From contig JAKVAV010000003.1 of NCBI GenBank assembly GCA_022448105.1, positions 1-38,964 on the forward strand: a stretch of 38,964 nt of DNA, given 5' to 3'. This DNA comes from Flavobacteriales bacterium. GTDB lineage: Bacteria > Bacteroidota > Bacteroidia > Flavobacteriales_D > Cryomorphaceae. Under the pieces are notes generated by a model. It ran no database searches. It saw only the letters and a program-made list of their open reading frames with translations, and had not been told where the DNA came from. The translations under genes were made by a program, and so were the position numbers. Below, piece by piece: positions 26,374-34,739 of the stretch (the first letter of the stretch is position 1; each line of letters begins with the position of its first letter).

Positions 26374-26817
26374 ATGAATATTAGACCTGCCGAGATTGCT
26401 GACCTCAAGAAACTGGCGAAACTATTCGACCATTACAGACAGTTCTACCGCAAGAGTTCAGACCTCGATGCAGCCACCAAATTTCTCTCTGAGAGACTTG
26501 AAAATGGTGATTCGGAAATTTTCGTGGCCGAGAAGGACGATAAAGTATTGGTTGGTTTCGTGCAGCTTTATCCACTTTTCTCGTCAACGCGTATGAAAAA
26601 GATGTGGCTTTTAAACGATCTCTACGTTGATCCTAAAGCTCGCGGGCAACACGTGTCTGTACAATTGATCGAAAGGGCCAAACAACTCGCGCACGATAGC
26701 AACGCTTGCGGTATGTATTTGGAAACGGAAAAGACGAATAAAATCGGAAATAATCTCTATCCTAAAACTGGATTTGATCTCTACGATTCGGTAAACTTTT
26801 ATGAATGGAATACCTAA
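26374..26817 (+). CDS. GNAT-family N-acetyltransferase
   Basis: 147 residues from ATG at 26374 (MNIRPAEIADLKKLAKLFDH); the open frame starts with a TTG at 26347. GNAT fold: N-terminal RPAEIADLKKLAKLFDHYRQ, central VGFVQLYPLFSS and WLLNDLYVDPKARGQHVSVQ (acetyl-CoA binding, the R-G-x-x-V-S loop replacing the usual Q/R-x-x-G-x-G/A), then LETEKTNKIGNNLYPKTGFD. It would move an acetyl group from acetyl-CoA to an unknown amine. About 75 nt after the small membrane protein on the same strand, so possibly the third gene of the operon. Confidence 0.88.
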   Translation: MNIRPAEIADLKKLAKLFDHYRQFYRKSSDLDAATKFLSERLENGDSEIFVAEKDDKVLVGFVQLYPLFSSTRMKKMWLLNDLYVDPKARGQHVSVQLIERAKQLAHDSNACGMYLETEKTNKIGNNLYPKTGFDLYDSVNFYEWNT

Positions 26818-27108
26818 TAAAGACGGAGAGTTGAGAGGAATCGGGATCGTTTTAAATGAAACCAAAGAACCACGTGATTATAAATTAAAGCAATGAACTT
26901 GAGGTTTGTCAGATACCAATTACAGAGATGTAGGCTGTCTGCTGTGCACTGGTAAAATTGATTTGAAATCCAAGGGCGATATTAATTTACTAAAAATAGC
27001 AGCTTGACTCGAGGGTAATCTCCTTCAAAAGGAATTGAAAAAATTGGTAAAACTTGAATCCAGTGAGATACAAATCAACTATTGTTATACTGTTTGATGC
27101 TGCTAAAA

Positions 27109-28002
27109 ATGAAAAAGACTAATCAAAAATTAGAGTCTAAGAAGGGTCATTTCCTAGCTGATTTTATAGAGCTCAATCTGGCAGTGCTTTTTATTAGCAC
27201 TTCAGGAGTTTTAGGAAAGCACATCGACATGCCAGTGCCGACAATTATTTTCCTTCGAGCCTTAATGGCTAGCCTGGTCCTTTACATCTACTCAAAAATC
27301 AAGAAGTTTGACTTCAGAATCCCTAGGAAAGATCGATTAAGTCTCTTCGTTGGAGGAATCTTCCTGGCCGCTCACTGGATCACTTATTTCTACTCACTCA
27401 AGTACTCGAATGTCGCCGTGGCTATGATTTCACTTTATACCTTCCCAGTAATAACAGCTATTCTCGAACCGATCATCCTAAAGGAAAAACTCCAGCGTAT
27501 TCACCTTTTACTTGGCCTGATCATCTTAATTGGCATTTATCTCATCGTCCCAAATTTCAGTCTCAAAAACGACTACTTCTTCGGAGTGAGTCTAGGACTT
27601 CTCTCCGCCTTTTTCTATTCGATTAGAAATATCTTACTCAAGGCAAATGGTCAGAGTTACAATCAGTCTATCGTCATGCTCAACCAACTCGGAATTATGG
27701 CCATCGTTCTCGTCCCTACCCTGTTTAGTTTTGATAATTCCAATATCCCTACCTTTCTCCCAGAGGTGGCCTTGCTTGCTGTATTGACCACCGCCATTGG
27801 CCATACATTATTCGTAAGTAGCATGAAGAAGTTTTCGATCACCTCCGCGAGTTTGATCAGCTCCATGCAACCGGTCTACGGAATCCTTTTAGCACTCATT
27901 ATTTTGGGCGAGTATCCAAAATGGAATACCATTGCCGGTGGCGTGGTCATTGCATCGACCGTATTGATTGAGAGCATAAGGGTTAGAAACAAACCAGGAT
28001 AA
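27109..28002 (+). CDS. EamA/DMT-superfamily permease
   Basis: About 297 residues from ATG at 27109 (MKKTNQKLESKKGHFLADFI); starts at 27097 or 27082 are possible and add a few residues. Ten membrane helices in two homologous halves of five, as usual in EamA transporters: FISTSGVLGKHIDMPVPTII opens the first half, SNVAVAMISLYTFPVITAIL and LLGLIILIGIYLIVPNFSLK close it, and the second half ends with SLISSMQPVYGILLALIILG. Exporter of metabolites or amino acids; substrate unknown. It stands alone, with 290 nt upstream and 375 nt downstream free of genes. Confidence 0.92.
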   Translation: MKKTNQKLESKKGHFLADFIELNLAVLFISTSGVLGKHIDMPVPTIIFLRALMASLVLYIYSKIKKFDFRIPRKDRLSLFVGGIFLAAHWITYFYSLKYSNVAVAMISLYTFPVITAILEPIILKEKLQRIHLLLGLIILIGIYLIVPNFSLKNDYFFGVSLGLLSAFFYSIRNILLKANGQSYNQSIVMLNQLGIMAIVLVPTLFSFDNSNIPTFLPEVALLAVLTTAIGHTLFVSSMKKFSITSASLISSMQPVYGILLALIILGEYPKWNTIAGGVVIASTVLIESIRVRNKPG

Positions 28003-28378
28003 ATAGATTCTTCAGGACAGGTGGTTCAATAAAGATGAACCTTGAGGCATCAAGAAAATATCAAAATGAGATAGCCCAATAGAGGATGACCGATGTGAAT
28101 CACTGGATGGACAAAGAAATATTGTGAACAGTAATTGTCCATGCTGCTTTGACCAACTTTTGTAGATCTTTTATCTGATCTCATAAAGAATCTTGAGACA
28201 ATTTAAATTTTCGCTTCTCAGCGTTATAAACTCTTAAAATGAATGAAGCAAGATAGGCCTCAACCTATCGCCCAGCCGACAAATAAATCCATCTCTCTTA
28301 GACACTCATGTGTTTGGTACACAACTTGTCAAAACAAAAACGTTAACGCACCGTTTATCGGTTGAAAATCATAAAGCC
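28003..28378. other. Intergenic stretch without a gene
   Basis: No supported coding frame, terminator or RNA fold seen between the permease and the msrB gene. Confidence 0.4.
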
Positions 28379-28909
28379 ATGAGATTACCACTTTTTTTAG
28401 CGCTAAGTCTAGTCTATTTCGCAGCAGCTTGCCAAAGCACATCTAAAGGAAAAGAGGACAACCGGAATTATCCAATACAAAAGACGGATAGTGAATGGAA
28501 GGAAATCCTCAACAGCGAGCAATTTCGAATCCTTCGTCAGCAGGGAACAGAGCGCGCCTTTACCGGTGAGTATTGGGACAATAAAAAGAGTGGTATCTAT
28601 TACTCAGCGGCTACGGGGCAGCCACTTTTTAGCTCGGAACATAAGTTTAAGTCAGGCACTGGATGGCCTAGTTTTTACAAACCCATCGAAGAAGGAGCTG
28701 TGATAGAAATAGTTGACAATAGCTACGGAATGGTACGTACCGAGGTGGTAGATAGTGGCAGCGGTTCTCATCTCGGTCACGTTTTTAATGATGGCCCCGA
28801 GCCAACCGGTTTGCGCTATTGCATGAACTCAGCTTCAATGATTTTCGTAGCCGAAGATGAAGAACCACCAGCAATTGTAGAGGAGTGGGAAAAAGAACAT
28901 TCCAAATAG
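28379..28909 (+). CDS. msrB: Exported lipoprotein peptide-methionine (R)-S-oxide reductase
   Basis: 176 residues from ATG at 28379, which starts a lipoprotein signal ([18 protein letters not shown]); the frame extends upstream to 28310 but that would bury the signal. The MsrB domain follows: [54 protein letters not shown], and the catalytic Cys in RYCMNSAS. The two C-x-x-C zinc motifs of many MsrB proteins are missing, so it belongs to the zinc-free type. It repairs methionine-R-sulfoxide in proteins, here in the cell envelope. No partner msrA or membrane electron donor gene is next to it. Confidence 0.93.
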   Translation: MRLPLFLALSLVYFAAACQSTSKGKEDNRNYPIQKTDSEWKEILNSEQFRILRQQGTERAFTGEYWDNKKSGIYYSAATGQPLFSSEHKFKSGTGWPSFYKPIEEGAVIEIVDNSYGMVRTEVVDSGSGSHLGHVFNDGPEPTGLRYCMNSASMIFVAEDEEPPAIVEEWEKEHSK

Positions 28910-29161
28910 GAAATAGAAGATACTGTTAAGGAGGTAGTTTTTAGGTTAACAGTCTCAGAAAATTCAATTTTTTAGACGGAATGAAAGTACAAGGCGGTAC
29001 CTCGCAGACGTTCGGACCCACGAAAGAATACGGCTATAAATCAAGGTATTATATCACCACACACAGGCACGTGGAGTGTATGGAATTCTATCTTGCCTTT
29101 ATTCGCATTACGGGTTAAGAGCATTAAAAATTCCTGAATCCAGTTTGGAGTTGGTAGTTTA

Positions 29162-30406
29162 TCAATAGCAATCCTTCAATAATTGGCCGTCATGCTGAAA
29201 TTCGCTAAGAGGCCTATTTAACCGTGACCTAGTTATATTGTCCAATACCTCCAGTACCGAATCTTGCATAGCCATTGACCCGCAGAGCATAAAAACTCCA
29301 CCTGATTCAAATGCATTTGCTATTTCTTCCTTTTTCTTCGAAAGTACATCCTGCACGTATTCACGATGACCAGACCGAGATAAGGCAAGATTATAATTTT
29401 CGACTGTTCCCTTATGAATAGCCCTCTCGACATATGGTTTATACAAGTCAAATGAAGCTTCGGATCGCCCACCCCAAATGAGTTGTAAGGAGGTGTGTGA
29501 ATTTTCCTCCATCATTCCCAAATACGGTGCAATACCTGTTCCATTGCCTATTAAAAAGACAGATGGAGCTGCGTGGTCAAAATGGAAGGACTCATTGCTC
29601 TTGATAGATGCATTTATGGTGTCCCCTTCTTTTAGGCTGCATAGGAAGTTTGAGCAAATGCCATTTTCGTGCTTTTTCACGCTGAGCAAAATATAGTCTT
29701 CGATTCGGGCAATGGAATACAGGCGTGGCTTATCCGAACCTTCCGGAACAATACTCAATAAATCACCAGATCGAAAGTCAGCTACCACTCTTGGTCGCAA
29801 TTTAATCAATGCAGTATTATCTAGATTAATTTGGGGAGATTCCATGACTGAAAATTCTGAATCAATCACCGATTCCTCTTCATCTAGCTCCATCTGGACT
29901 TCCATATTGGTCGCTCTGTTCCATAGTGATAGCCAGCCTCGTATATCCGATGCTGATTGATCGCTTACCTTGACAAGGGGTAAAATACGGTCAAAGCCTT
30001 CGGACAAGCCGAGCCAATTATCAACATCAATGCCGTATTGGCAAAAATTGGGGTAAGAAGGTGAGCCAAATGCCACTACCGCAAATTTTAGTGGATTTAT
30101 GGGTGGCAACTCTTTGAATTTAAAATGAAACTTATCGGCACTCATTGGTGGGCCTCCAACACCATGTGTAGAGGTAAAAACCACGAGTAGATTGGCATTC
30201 TCATAGGTGGAGTAGTTATTCATTTCGTCAAAAAAAACCTTCTTCCCAGCATCGAGCAGACCTTCATAGAACGATCTCGCCTTTGCCTCTGTGTCCCAGT
30301 ATTGTGTTCCATATAGAACGATAATCTCCGCTTCGTCCTTTGACCAAGAAATTTCATTTCTTTTAGAAGATTGGCTTCCAATTAATCGTTTGAGTAGTCC
30401 GATCAT
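29162..30406 (-). CDS. Compact flavodoxin-ferredoxin reductase fusion (CysJ-like)
   Basis: 414 residues. Residues about 25-165 are a flavodoxin-like FMN domain (IIVLYGTQYWDTEAKARSFY, VFTSTHGVGGPPMSADKF, VVAFGSPSYPNFCQYGIDVD). The rest is an FNR-type module with the FAD motifs RLYSIA and GICSNFL and the NADPH motifs GNGTGIAPYLGMM and VFMLCGSMAMQDSV, ending in an aromatic residue, DCY. CysJ and P450 reductases are about 600 residues and have a helical connecting domain between FAD motifs; here the space is much shorter, so that insert is essentially missing. It should carry electrons from NADPH through FAD and FMN to an unknown acceptor. No sulfite reductase haemoprotein (cysI) is adjacent. Confidence 0.9.
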   Translation of the reverse strand: MIGLLKRLIGSQSSKRNEISWSKDEAEIIVLYGTQYWDTEAKARSFYEGLLDAGKKVFFDEMNNYSTYENANLLVVFTSTHGVGGPPMSADKFHFKFKELPPINPLKFAVVAFGSPSYPNFCQYGIDVDNWLGLSEGFDRILPLVKVSDQSASDIRGWLSLWNRATNMEVQMELDEEESVIDSEFSVMESPQINLDNTALIKLRPRVVADFRSGDLLSIVPEGSDKPRLYSIARIEDYILLSVKKHENGICSNFLCSLKEGDTINASIKSNESFHFDHAAPSVFLIGNGTGIAPYLGMMEENSHTSLQLIWGGRSEASFDLYKPYVERAIHKGTVENYNLALSRSGHREYVQDVLSKKKEEIANAFESGGVFMLCGSMAMQDSVLEVLDNITRSRLNRPLSEFQHDGQLLKDCY

Positions 30407-30502
30407 TATTTCCTTCTTATTTTAATCACTGGTCCACACCAAATCGTGAATCTAGGCACAAAAATACTATCCAGAACTGTTCTAAATAAGTAAATACCAA
30501 AT

Positions 30503-30510
30503 TATATTTG
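30503..30510 (+). promoter_or_regulatory. Possible -7 element of the small membrane protein gene
   Basis: TATATTTG matches the TAnnTTTG -7 consensus 80 nt before the ATG at 30590, but no TTG lies at the expected distance upstream, so this is only a half match. Confidence 0.3.
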
Positions 30511-30589
30511 AACCCGAAATCAAACTCAGAAAACCCTCAGTACTTCTTGCAAAATTCTTCTTACAAGGAATTATATTTCAAATTTTTAA

Positions 30590-31060
30590 ATGGACATGGC
30601 ACAACATATAATCATCTGGGGTGTAATTTTAGCTCTGTCATCGTTCATCATTTCATTTGGATCATGGATTATTGATTCAAAAGTGTGGGCTGCACATGTG
30701 GGAGCAGATGCAGAACACCATAATCGGCGTGGAGCAATTACTACAATGATGATATTGTTGTCTGTTCAAATCTATATTCTACTTCAGTCAATGCTCATCT
30801 ACTCAAGGGATCTACAAAGCATCCACTTCCTAAAGGCGGCTGCCATTGCCTATGGCATTTATCAAATATTCAACTTGATGGATCTTCTGGTTTTTGATTA
30901 CTTGATCTACATGATAGGAAAACCTAAATTCATGCGCCCTGACGAACTACCGAAAGCCGATAATTTCAAAAAACACTTTGACGATTTTATTAATGGGCTA
31001 TTCTTTGGTTGCTTTCCGGTAATGATTTCCGTATTAATCTGGTACTTTATTGTGAGGTAA
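30590..31060 (+). CDS. Small polytopic membrane protein of unknown function
   Basis: 156 residues with four predicted membrane helices: IIIWGVILALSSFIISFGSW, TTMMILLSVQIYILLQSMLI, AAAIAYGIYQIFNLMDLLVF, and GLFFGCFPVMISVLIWYFIV. The loop after helix 1 carries DAEHHNRRG and the loop after helix 3 KPKFMRPDELPKADNFKKHF. I do not recognise the family. It is divergent from the flavodoxin-reductase (184 nt between starts) and convergent with the TetR gene of the alk operon. Confidence 0.75.
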   Translation: MDMAQHIIIWGVILALSSFIISFGSWIIDSKVWAAHVGADAEHHNRRGAITTMMILLSVQIYILLQSMLIYSRDLQSIHFLKAAAIAYGIYQIFNLMDLLVFDYLIYMIGKPKFMRPDELPKADNFKKHFDDFINGLFFGCFPVMISVLIWYFIVR

Positions 31061-31207
31061 CCCCTCCTTTAAAGTCCGAGCGTATTTCTCCAATGATTGA
31101 CCTGTTAGCTCTATTGCAGGATAGTCCAAAAAGTTTTGCGACAGCTCAAGGGCATTTACCTAAAAGATTGAAAAATAGAGGAGCGTCTACCTTCCATCAA
31201 AAAGAGC

Positions 31208-31804
31208 TCATCTCAGAGCACTAAGCCTCATCTCTAAATATTCCTGCACCAAGTCCTTTAAGGACATACCTTGCTGACTGAACCTTGATGCATCGGTCAT
31301 AATATTCATCACGAAATGTCGATCTAATGCCGTAAGCAATGACACGTTAAATTTCTTGAATGTACCCTCTGTCATACCCTTCTCGTAAATCATTGCCAAA
31401 ACGGTCAGTACCTCTTCGGTATACACTTGAATAACCGACCAAATATCCGGGAAGTACTTCTGGAGCTGCTCCAAATAACCAATAGAAATACCTTCAATGC
31501 CTTTCCCTATGGAGAGCAGAATATCTGACAAAGCTTCTCCCATGTCGTTTCCCGATACTTCGCCTGACAAGATGCCTCCTCGCAAATCATCCAAAACGAG
31601 TTGGGTGATCGTAAGAAAAATTTCTTCTTTCGTCGAAAAGTAGGTGTAAATGGTGCTCTTACTCTTTCCGGCAAGTTCCGCGAGCTCATCTAGGGTAAGC
31701 TTGCTAAGATCTTTATCCTGTAAACGAGGGGTCAATTCTCGCACCCATTTCTTAGCCCTATCCGTCAGTGGCTTACGTTCTCGATCTATCGCCTTGCGCC
31801 CCAC
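31208..31804 (-). CDS. TetR-family regulator of the alkB operon
   Basis: 198 residues with GTG start directly after the TAA of the GMC gene (TAAGTG), so translation is coupled. HTH: LTLDELAELAGKSKSTIYTY followed by FSTKEEIF. The C-terminal ligand domain has no signature I can read. As the last gene of the operon it would regulate its own synthesis, like the TetR genes found downstream of alkB in other alkane degraders. The palindrome in the alkB promoter is its likely operator (inference). Confidence 0.9.
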   Translation of the reverse strand: MGRKAIDRERKPLTDRAKKWVRELTPRLQDKDLSKLTLDELAELAGKSKSTIYTYFSTKEEIFLTITQLVLDDLRGGILSGEVSGNDMGEALSDILLSIGKGIEGISIGYLEQLQKYFPDIWSVIQVYTEEVLTVLAMIYEKGMTEGTFKKFNVSLLTALDRHFVMNIMTDASRFSQQGMSLKDLVQEYLEMRLSALR

Positions 31805-33373
31805 TTAGTTTTGGGATTCATTTTTGGGAATTAGCGACATCGCCCGCTCCGCTATTGCGGTAATAGTTAAGGAGGGATTCACCCCAGGATTTGCAGATAT
31901 CATTGCGCCGTCAATAACGTACATATTCTCGTATCCAAAAACTTTATTGCACGAATCGATCACACCACTCTGTGGATTACCTCCCATAACCGCTCCACCC
32001 AATATATGGGCGGTTGCCGGTATACTGAGCAGGGCTTCACCGATAAAGGAACTGGGCTTTCCATTTACCTTCCTCGCGTATTTCTTGGTCAACTGAATAG
32101 ACTCAGGTATATAGGGAGTCGGCTTAGAGCCTGAGTCCATTTTTGGAGTAAAACCTCCTCGCCAGTTGCGACCAAAAGTAAGCGTGCTGTCTAAGGTTTG
32201 CATAAAAAGCAAAACCACGGTTTTCTTTGACCAGCTATTTTTAAAATAAATCTTAAAATAGCCTATTGGCGATTTTAAAAAGCTCGTAAACATGTTGAAA
32301 TATCTCACCAGATGATTTTGAGATGTACTATAAGGTAGATGAGAAATTTTCCATGCTCCAGAGCCCTCTCCGTATCGACAAATTTCGAGATGACTATTCT
32401 CATCAGTTTCAAGAATACTTCCAATGGCCACACCACGAGAAGTATTGATGTCCTCATTTAAGGATGATACGCTCACCAAGGTCTCGTTGTTTGTGCGAAT
32501 GTCATGGCCTACACGATCTGAGAGATTAGGCAAAGATTTGGATTTAAGCTTCAATAGAAGCTTCAAGGTTCCGAGCACTCCACCTGAATAAACGACGGCC
32601 TTGCTCTTCAGCGTTGAGGTCTTCTTGAATAGCTTTGTACTGTCGCGAAATGTAACTTCATATCCATCTTTTCCAGAAGGATCTGCAATAGGCTTAACAT
32701 CGATAACTTCCTTTTCCGCGAGTATTTTGGCACCATTCTTTTGAGCCAAATAGAGGTAATTTTTATCAAGAGTATTCTTCGCGCCCTTGGAACAACCTGT
32801 CATACATGATCCACAAAAGTTGCAACCTGTTCTATCTGGTCCTTCCCCATCAAAATAGGGATCGCTCACCGTAACATTTGGTTTGCCAAAATAAACACCA
32901 ACATTGGTAGGAGCAAACTTGTCTTCTCTTCCTAAATCTTTAGCAACTTCAAGCAGGGCTTTATCCCCATCGAATAAAATAGGGTTTTCTTGGGCCCCAA
33001 GCATCCTCTGGGCAGTTTTGTAATGTGGCTTTAGTTCATTCTCCCAATCTCCGAGACCAGCCCAACTTCCAGATTTAAAAAATGCCTTTTTGGGGACGGG
33101 CAAAGTATTGGCGTAGACCAACGACCCACCACCTACTCCCACTCCAGATAATATCATGATATGTTTTGTAATAGTGAGTTTCATGATACCAAAACACTTG
33201 AAGAAAGGAATCCAGAGCCATCTGGCGAAGTCCCAATTGGTCCGAGCGAAATCTTTATCCCTATACCATTTCCCTTTTTCTATGATCAGCACTTTATACC
33301 CCTTCTCAGAAAGACGTAGGGCGCTGACGGAGCCTCCAAAACCGCTCCCGATGATGATAAAGTCGAAATCCAT
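31805..33373 (-). CDS. GMC-family FAD alcohol dehydrogenase with C-x2-C-x2-C-x3-C motif
   Basis: 522 residues. FAD-binding DFIIIGSGFGGSVSALRL at the N-terminus, GGGSLVYAN loop, and the C-terminal GMC domain PATAHILGGAVMGGNPQSGV and ANPGVNPSLTITAIAERAMS. The relation to the cholesterol-oxidase/choline-dehydrogenase-like group is clear. Cys184, 187, 190 and 194 (GCNFCGSCMTGCSKGA) have the spacing of a [4Fe-4S] ferredoxin site; in this subgroup the motif recurs but its cofactor is not established as far as I know. In this operon it most likely oxidises the primary alcohol made by AlkB to an aldehyde, like AlkJ. It lies 5 nt after alkB. Confidence 0.92.
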   Translation of the reverse strand: MDFDFIIIGSGFGGSVSALRLSEKGYKVLIIEKGKWYRDKDFARTNWDFARWLWIPFFKCFGIMKLTITKHIMILSGVGVGGGSLVYANTLPVPKKAFFKSGSWAGLGDWENELKPHYKTAQRMLGAQENPILFDGDKALLEVAKDLGREDKFAPTNVGVYFGKPNVTVSDPYFDGEGPDRTGCNFCGSCMTGCSKGAKNTLDKNYLYLAQKNGAKILAEKEVIDVKPIADPSGKDGYEVTFRDSTKLFKKTSTLKSKAVVYSGGVLGTLKLLLKLKSKSLPNLSDRVGHDIRTNNETLVSVSSLNEDINTSRGVAIGSILETDENSHLEICRYGEGSGAWKISHLPYSTSQNHLVRYFNMFTSFLKSPIGYFKIYFKNSWSKKTVVLLFMQTLDSTLTFGRNWRGGFTPKMDSGSKPTPYIPESIQLTKKYARKVNGKPSSFIGEALLSIPATAHILGGAVMGGNPQSGVIDSCNKVFGYENMYVIDGAMISANPGVNPSLTITAIAERAMSLIPKNESQN

Positions 33374-33378
33374 AAAGT

Positions 33379-34446
33379 CTATTTAGATAGCCTCATCTCA
33401 TTGCCAACGGTTATCGCATGGACCCTCTTATTCATCACGGCAAACCATAGCGGTGGAAGGGTGGCCAGAATCATCATTCCCGGATAACCTGTCGGCATTT
33501 GCGGAGATTCTTCCATATGCCTCAATATCTGATACTTCCTTCCAGGCCGAAAGTGATGATCGGAATGTCTGGAAAGCTCGAAAAGATGAATTCTCCCAAT
33601 GCGGTGATCGGAATTCCATGAATGTTTTGGGGTAACTCTTTCGTAGCGCTCACCGATCATGTGGCGCATCAAACCATAATGCTCGATGTAATTGATGGTT
33701 TCCAAGAGAAGATGACCGATCAGTGCTGCCACCACAAAATATCCAACAGTAGACACTCCAAAAAAAATCCCAATAGAGATTAAGAGGACAAGTTGGATGA
33801 GCGTATCGGTAATCATCTGATTCTGCCAGGAGAAAAAAGAGACTTTTTGTCTTTTCAAACGATCTCTTTCGAGTTTCCAAGCCATGGCGTAAACACCAGT
33901 CATGGAGCGAATCCAAAACAGATAGAGAGGCTCGTTGTACCTGGCCGTTGCAGGGTCTTCAGGCGTGCTTACCGCCTTGTGATGATGGTTATTGTGTTCA
34001 TGCATAAAGTGCATGTTCAAGGAAGTCATCAAGTGAATCTTGGCCAACCATCGCTCATAAGCTTTGCGCCGGTGACCCAATTCGTGTCCCACATTTATTC
34101 CAAAAACCCCACAGCACAACCCCATGGAAAGAATGCGACCTGCTTTGTCTATAATCGCGAGATCGCTAACTCCCACGGAAAAGAGAAAATAACCTAAAGT
34201 AAACAGCTGAACGGGTACTGTCGCATACACCTGAAGGTCATAAAACACATCATCAATGAGGCTTTTCTCAGCGGTCTTCGCTATGTTTTTATCATCTGGT
34301 TTGAGGAGTAGCTCGAGACCTGGGATACACACAAAAATATAAATGAACGGCAAAAAGGTTTGCCATCCGTGAGTATTAAAACTATGCCAAGTGAGAACCG
34401 GAAGTATGAGCACTACAAGGTATTTCAGTGATTTTAACTTCCTCAT
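33379..34446 (-). CDS. alkB: Alkane 1-monooxygenase (AlkB family)
   Basis: 355 residues. Integral membrane di-iron hydroxylase with all signature His clusters: HELGHR (121-126), EHNNHHHKAVSTPEDPATAR (150-169), NYIEHYG (252-258) and LSRHSDHHFRPGRKYQILR (291-309). Four to six membrane helices. It hydroxylates the end carbon of n-alkanes using O2 and electrons from a rubredoxin. It is about 45 residues shorter than Pseudomonas AlkB, mostly at the C-terminus. No rubredoxin or rubredoxin reductase is encoded in the window or fused here, so the electron donor must come from elsewhere. First gene of the alkB-GMC-tetR operon. Confidence 0.95.
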   Translation of the reverse strand: MRKLKSLKYLVVLILPVLTWHSFNTHGWQTFLPFIYIFVCIPGLELLLKPDDKNIAKTAEKSLIDDVFYDLQVYATVPVQLFTLGYFLFSVGVSDLAIIDKAGRILSMGLCCGVFGINVGHELGHRRKAYERWLAKIHLMTSLNMHFMHEHNNHHHKAVSTPEDPATARYNEPLYLFWIRSMTGVYAMAWKLERDRLKRQKVSFFSWQNQMITDTLIQLVLLISIGIFFGVSTVGYFVVAALIGHLLLETINYIEHYGLMRHMIGERYERVTPKHSWNSDHRIGRIHLFELSRHSDHHFRPGRKYQILRHMEESPQMPTGYPGMMILATLPPLWFAVMNKRVHAITVGNEMRLSK

Positions 34447-34460
34447 AACCGGGATAAATA

Positions 34461-34506
34461 ATCGAACTATTTAGTCAAAAATAGTTCGATTTTAGGGATT
34501 TTACAA
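34461..34506 (-). promoter_or_regulatory. alkB promoter with a 12-6-12 palindromic operator
   Basis: On the minus strand TTG (34506-34504), 20 nt, then TATTTTTG (34483-34476) form a strong -33/-7 pair. The -7 element lies inside an inverted repeat with perfect 12-bp arms, ATCGAACTATTT at 34461-34472 and AAATAGTTCGAT at 34479-34490, separated by 6 nt. The ATG is 15 nt downstream of the repeat. A TetR dimer bound here would block RNA polymerase. The right arm would also be in the leader RNA. Confidence 0.85.
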
Positions 34507-34739
34507 GTAATTGTGAGAATAAATAGCAGCAGTTAAAGTCGATAAGGTCAAGTATTTATGAAGAAATGATAGGATGAGATTATTTCAAAAACCACACAGA
34601 TTCAAGTGGGCTCCAGACGAATTAAAGGTTGGGGTTACGAAGGAATAGTTTCAAAATTTGCATTCATTTCTTTAAGAATAGAATCCACTTGACATGCTCT
34701 TTTCCTTGGTCTACATTGCGCCATTAACCAACCATTTTA

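Noticed and set aside
29162-30406. Flavodoxin-FNR protein as the electron donor for AlkB
   Set aside because: It is not in the alk operon, it is separated by another gene, and known AlkB donors are rubredoxins; no sequence evidence ties them.
31009-31224. 71-codon plus-strand frame at the end of the small membrane protein gene
   Set aside because: It overlaps two convergent genes and has no start signal or protein-like pattern.
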